NCBI GenBank assembly: GCA_016882585.1
Contig: VGPP01000032.1
Location: 1 to 14,946 of the forward strand
Direction of reading: 5' to 3'
Origin: Cyanobacteria bacterium M_surface_7_m2_037
GTDB lineage: Bacteria; Cyanobacteriota; Cyanobacteriia; PCC-6307; Cyanobiaceae
DNA: 14,946 nucleotides
Each line of letters starts with the position of its first letter. Within the stretch, counting starts at the first letter, position 1. The position numbers and the translations under genes were made by a program. Shown here piece by piece: positions 13,452 through 14,946 of the stretch. The notes beneath the pieces were generated by a model. It was not told the origin of the DNA and did no database searches. It worked only from the letters and a program-made list of their open reading frames with translations.

Positions 13452-13829
13452 TCAGCGGTACTGGCCGTCGTTGATCCGGTCAAAACCTTCGTTCAGAGCG
13501 ATCGAAGCCGGAGTCACGGTGAAATTGCTCTTGTACTTCTCCACCAGCTCTTTCTGGCGATCGGTGAGGTCCAGATTGAACAGATCGTCAACGGTGTTGT
13601 AGGGGCCACCCAGCACGATCTTGCCGGCCAGGGTGGGGTACATGCCCGGGAACGCCTGGAAGCGCCGCACTGAGCAGTTGTTGAGGTCGATTTTGTCGCC
13701 CCGCTCGGCGATTTTCTCGTCGGCCACGTTGCTCAGATCGGCCGCCTGGGCCGTGGGTGCTATCACCAGGCCGAAGAGCAGGCTGGCCAGCAGCACGCCA
13801 CTCATGAGCCACGAAACCAGCCGTTTCAT
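13452..13829 (-). CDS. psbU: Photosystem II 12 kDa extrinsic protein PsbU
   Basis: PsbU is a lumenal extrinsic subunit that stabilises the oxygen-evolving cluster of photosystem II. From ATG 13829 the chain has 125 residues: a signal peptide with hydrophobic core MSGVLLASLLFGLVIAP and cleavage after AQA near residue 29, then a mature domain of about 96 residues. That domain carries the helix-hairpin-helix pattern of the family, with IDLNNCSVRRF, PTLAGKIV and PYNTVDDLF. GGAG seven bases upstream of the ATG is a good ribosome site. The frame continues to 13880, but the upstream part is non-homologous. One cysteine (about position 52) sits in the IDLNN stretch, where I would expect a non-cysteine residue. 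It is followed by an intrinsic terminator. Confidence 0.95.
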   Translation of the reverse strand: MKRLVSWLMSGVLLASLLFGLVIAPTAQAADLSNVADEKIAERGDKIDLNNCSVRRFQAFPGMYPTLAGKIVLGGPYNTVDDLFNLDLTDRQKELVEKYKSNFTVTPASIALNEGFDRINDGQYR

Positions 13830-13899
13830 CGAAGTCTCCGTCTGAACGGGAATCACAGGGACTGCCAAGCAGCGTTGCAAAGCTACAGGTGTGACGCCT

Positions 13900-13913
13900 T
13901 GGCCTTGAGGCCA
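13900..13913. repeat. Tight 6-bp hairpin in the DUF3120-psbU gap
   Basis: TGGCCT, a two-base TG loop and AGGCCA form a perfect inverted repeat. It lies between the DUF3120 stop and the psbU start on the minus strand. No T-run follows on either strand, so if it terminates DUF3120 transcription it does so weakly; it may instead be a leader element of psbU. Confidence 0.35.
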
Positions 13914-13936
13914 GAGCGGCAGGCTTTTGCAGTTCT

Positions 13937-14629
13937 TCAGATCAGGCCGCTGAGCTGCGGGGCCCAGAGCGCCGCTGCCAGAAACACCCCATCCACAGCC
14001 AGCGTGGTGGCCATGGCGGAAGCGGCCAGGCGCCAGGCGGGATCGGGGTGTTGCCAGAACCGCCGGCAGAGCCCCAGTAGGAGCGCTCCGGCCAGCAGCG
14101 TTACCGCCAGGGGCAGGGGTTGCACCACCTCAAGGGCGGCGGCTTGAAGATGTTGGGCGGCCTGATCGGCTGGGGCGAGAAGCACTTCTCTCCAGTGGCG
14201 CATCACTCCGGTGATCGCCATCACCCCATCCGTGCAGGCTGTGCCCAGCAGCGAAGCCAGATAGAAGCTGGCGGCCAGGCGCCAGCGGCTGTTCAAACCG
14301 CCCAGGGCCAGGGGCAGGGCAAACGCTTCGATCGGCAGATGCCAGAGCGGATGCAGCCGGCACCAACCCCAGAACAGGCATCCCCCCAGCCAACTGCCGC
14401 TGAAACCCACCAGCAAGGTGCCGGCTCGGCTCAGGTTGGGGTTGGGGTTCTCCGCCAGCAACACGCCCACCAGCAGGAGAGGGGCGGTGAAGAGCGCAGC
14501 GCTGAACGGGGCCAGCCGTACCCATGGGGCCTGCAGGAACACCGGCAGGGCCACCAGCAAAGCGCCAGCCAGCCCGATCCCCGCACTCAGGCTGGAGCGC
14601 GTGGTCGCCCGGACGGGGCTGGGAGGCAT
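13937..14629 (-). CDS. DUF3120 family membrane protein
   Basis: This 230-residue integral membrane protein has about six hydrophobic segments, including LVALPVFLQAPWVRLAPFS near the N-terminus, PLLLVGVLLAENPNPN around 50-65, a glycine-rich span (LLVGFSGSWLGGCLFWGW) around 75-92, and FYLASLLGTACTDGVM around 120. I recognise this as the cyanobacterial DUF3120 family by the FLQAPWVR and GSWLGGCLFWGW segments. No function is known. The ATG at 14629 was chosen because the hydrophobic core follows a short polar N-terminus; the frame is open back to 14893, but that stretch crosses the promoter region and the uppP start. It lies upstream of psbU on the same strand but is separated by about 107 bp, so independent transcription is likely. 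Confidence 0.82.
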   Translation of the reverse strand: MPPSPVRATTRSSLSAGIGLAGALLVALPVFLQAPWVRLAPFSAALFTAPLLLVGVLLAENPNPNLSRAGTLLVGFSGSWLGGCLFWGWCRLHPLWHLPIEAFALPLALGGLNSRWRLAASFYLASLLGTACTDGVMAITGVMRHWREVLLAPADQAAQHLQAAALEVVQPLPLAVTLLAGALLLGLCRRFWQHPDPAWRLAASAMATTLAVDGVFLAAALWAPQLSGLI

Positions 14630-14696
14630 CGCGGCCACCGTGAGGCTGGGTGGAACCCCGATCACCACCGTGTGAAGAAAGTTGTGCAACCTTAGA

Positions 14697-14706
14697 GGAC
14701 GCGTCC
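14697..14706. repeat. 10-bp perfect palindrome in the DUF3120/uppP gap
   Basis: GGACGCGTCC reads the same on both strands, midway between the divergent DUF3120 and uppP starts. It could be a half-site or full site for a regulator, or chance in GC-rich DNA. I see no matching copy elsewhere in the window. Confidence 0.2.
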
Positions 14707-14773
14707 GGTGTTCCTGCTGCTGGCCAGGGCGGGTTCCGCCGCATAGGGTCGCTGCAGTGCTGCTTCTCCCGCG

Positions 14774-14946
14774 GTGTTCGCTGCCCTGCCCCCGACCGAT
14801 CAGCTCGGGGTGCTTCAAGCCTGCTGGCGCTTTTTGGTTCTCGGTGTGGTGCAGGGGCTCACCGAATTTCTGCCAATCAGCAGCACGGCCCATTTGAAGG
14901 TTGTGCCGGTGCTGCTGGGCTGGGGGGACCCCGGCGTGGCTGTCAC
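14774..14946 (+). CDS. uppP: Undecaprenyl-diphosphatase UppP (BacA), 3' truncated by window edge
   Basis: Only the first 57 codons are present. This inner-membrane enzyme dephosphorylates undecaprenyl diphosphate to recycle the lipid carrier for peptidoglycan and surface polysaccharides. The visible sequence has the BacA signature FLVLGVVQGLTEFLPISSTAHL with the catalytic-region glutamate (QGLTE) and the paired serines, then VVPVLLGWGDPGVAV, the usual second segment in cyanobacteria. The start is a GTG at 14774; an in-frame stop TAG lies 28 bp upstream, so no longer version is possible. A GTG at 14810 is an alternative that would remove twelve residues. It is divergent from DUF3120 with a 144-bp gap that holds the GGACGCGTCC palindrome. 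Confidence 0.88.
   Translation, partial: MFAALPPTDQLGVLQACWRFLVLGVVQGLTEFLPISSTAHLKVVPVLLGWGDPGVAV

Noticed and set aside
12252..13673. Plus-strand frame across nadB, the psbU terminator and part of psbU
   Set aside because: Crosses a terminator and two real genes on the other strand, with low-complexity content.
1..14946. Mobile elements, CRISPR arrays, tRNA or rRNA genes
   Set aside because: No transposase or integrase motifs, no regularly spaced repeats, and no cloverleaf-like sequence was found in the short intergenic gaps.

Overview
The window is chromosomal DNA from a high-GC picocyanobacterium of the Synechococcus/Cyanobium type. The evidence is a set of oxygenic-photosynthesis genes (psbU, petL, a CRR7-family protein), cyanobacterial proteins of unknown function (DUF6816, DUF4346, DUF3120 and a cyanobacterial B12-domain radical SAM protein), a VKOR-thioredoxin fusion, and very tight packing. 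Presence of psbU argues against most Prochlorococcus. I see no mobile elements, tRNA, rRNA, CRISPR arrays or phage genes. All genes share the same GC-rich codon style, so nothing looks recently acquired. These family names come from recognising motifs by eye; no database search was run.

Layout. At 1-1781 lie a glutathione S-transferase (+), a secreted DUF6816 protein (-) and a CRR7-like protein (+). At 1778-4066, shikimate kinase (-) diverges from a two-domain PTPS/QueD-family protein (+), which overlaps a stand-alone RibD-C/DHFR-like reductase (+). At 4056-6107 a small exported four-cysteine protein (-) diverges, with overlapping 5' ends, from a FemAB/GNAT-like protein (+) followed 9 bp later by DUF4346 (+). 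At 6127-7977 a radical SAM protein (-) diverges from petL (+), a 30-codon gene of cytochrome b6f. At 7998-10651 an MFS exporter (-) is translationally coupled behind rimO (-). At 10760-11701 is the VKOR-Trx disulfide oxidase (+), divergent from rimO. At 11694-14629 are nadB, psbU and a DUF3120 membrane protein (all -). From 14774 the first 57 codons of uppP (+) run off the edge.

Together these are mostly housekeeping and photosynthesis genes: photosystem II and cytochrome b6f subunits, oxidative folding in the lumen or periplasm, aromatic amino-acid and NAD synthesis, ribosome modification, and lipid-carrier recycling for the cell wall. The least-understood parts are the degenerate two-domain pterin enzyme with its coupled reductase, the FemAB-like/DUF4346/exported-cysteine-protein group, and the radical SAM protein beside petL.

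No gene-free stretch exceeds 150 bp. The larger gaps are 7741-7884, 14630-14773, 10652-10759, 13830-13936 and 13350-13451. They hold candidate promoters, inverted repeats and one clear intrinsic terminator. Convergent neighbours repeatedly overlap at their stop codons.
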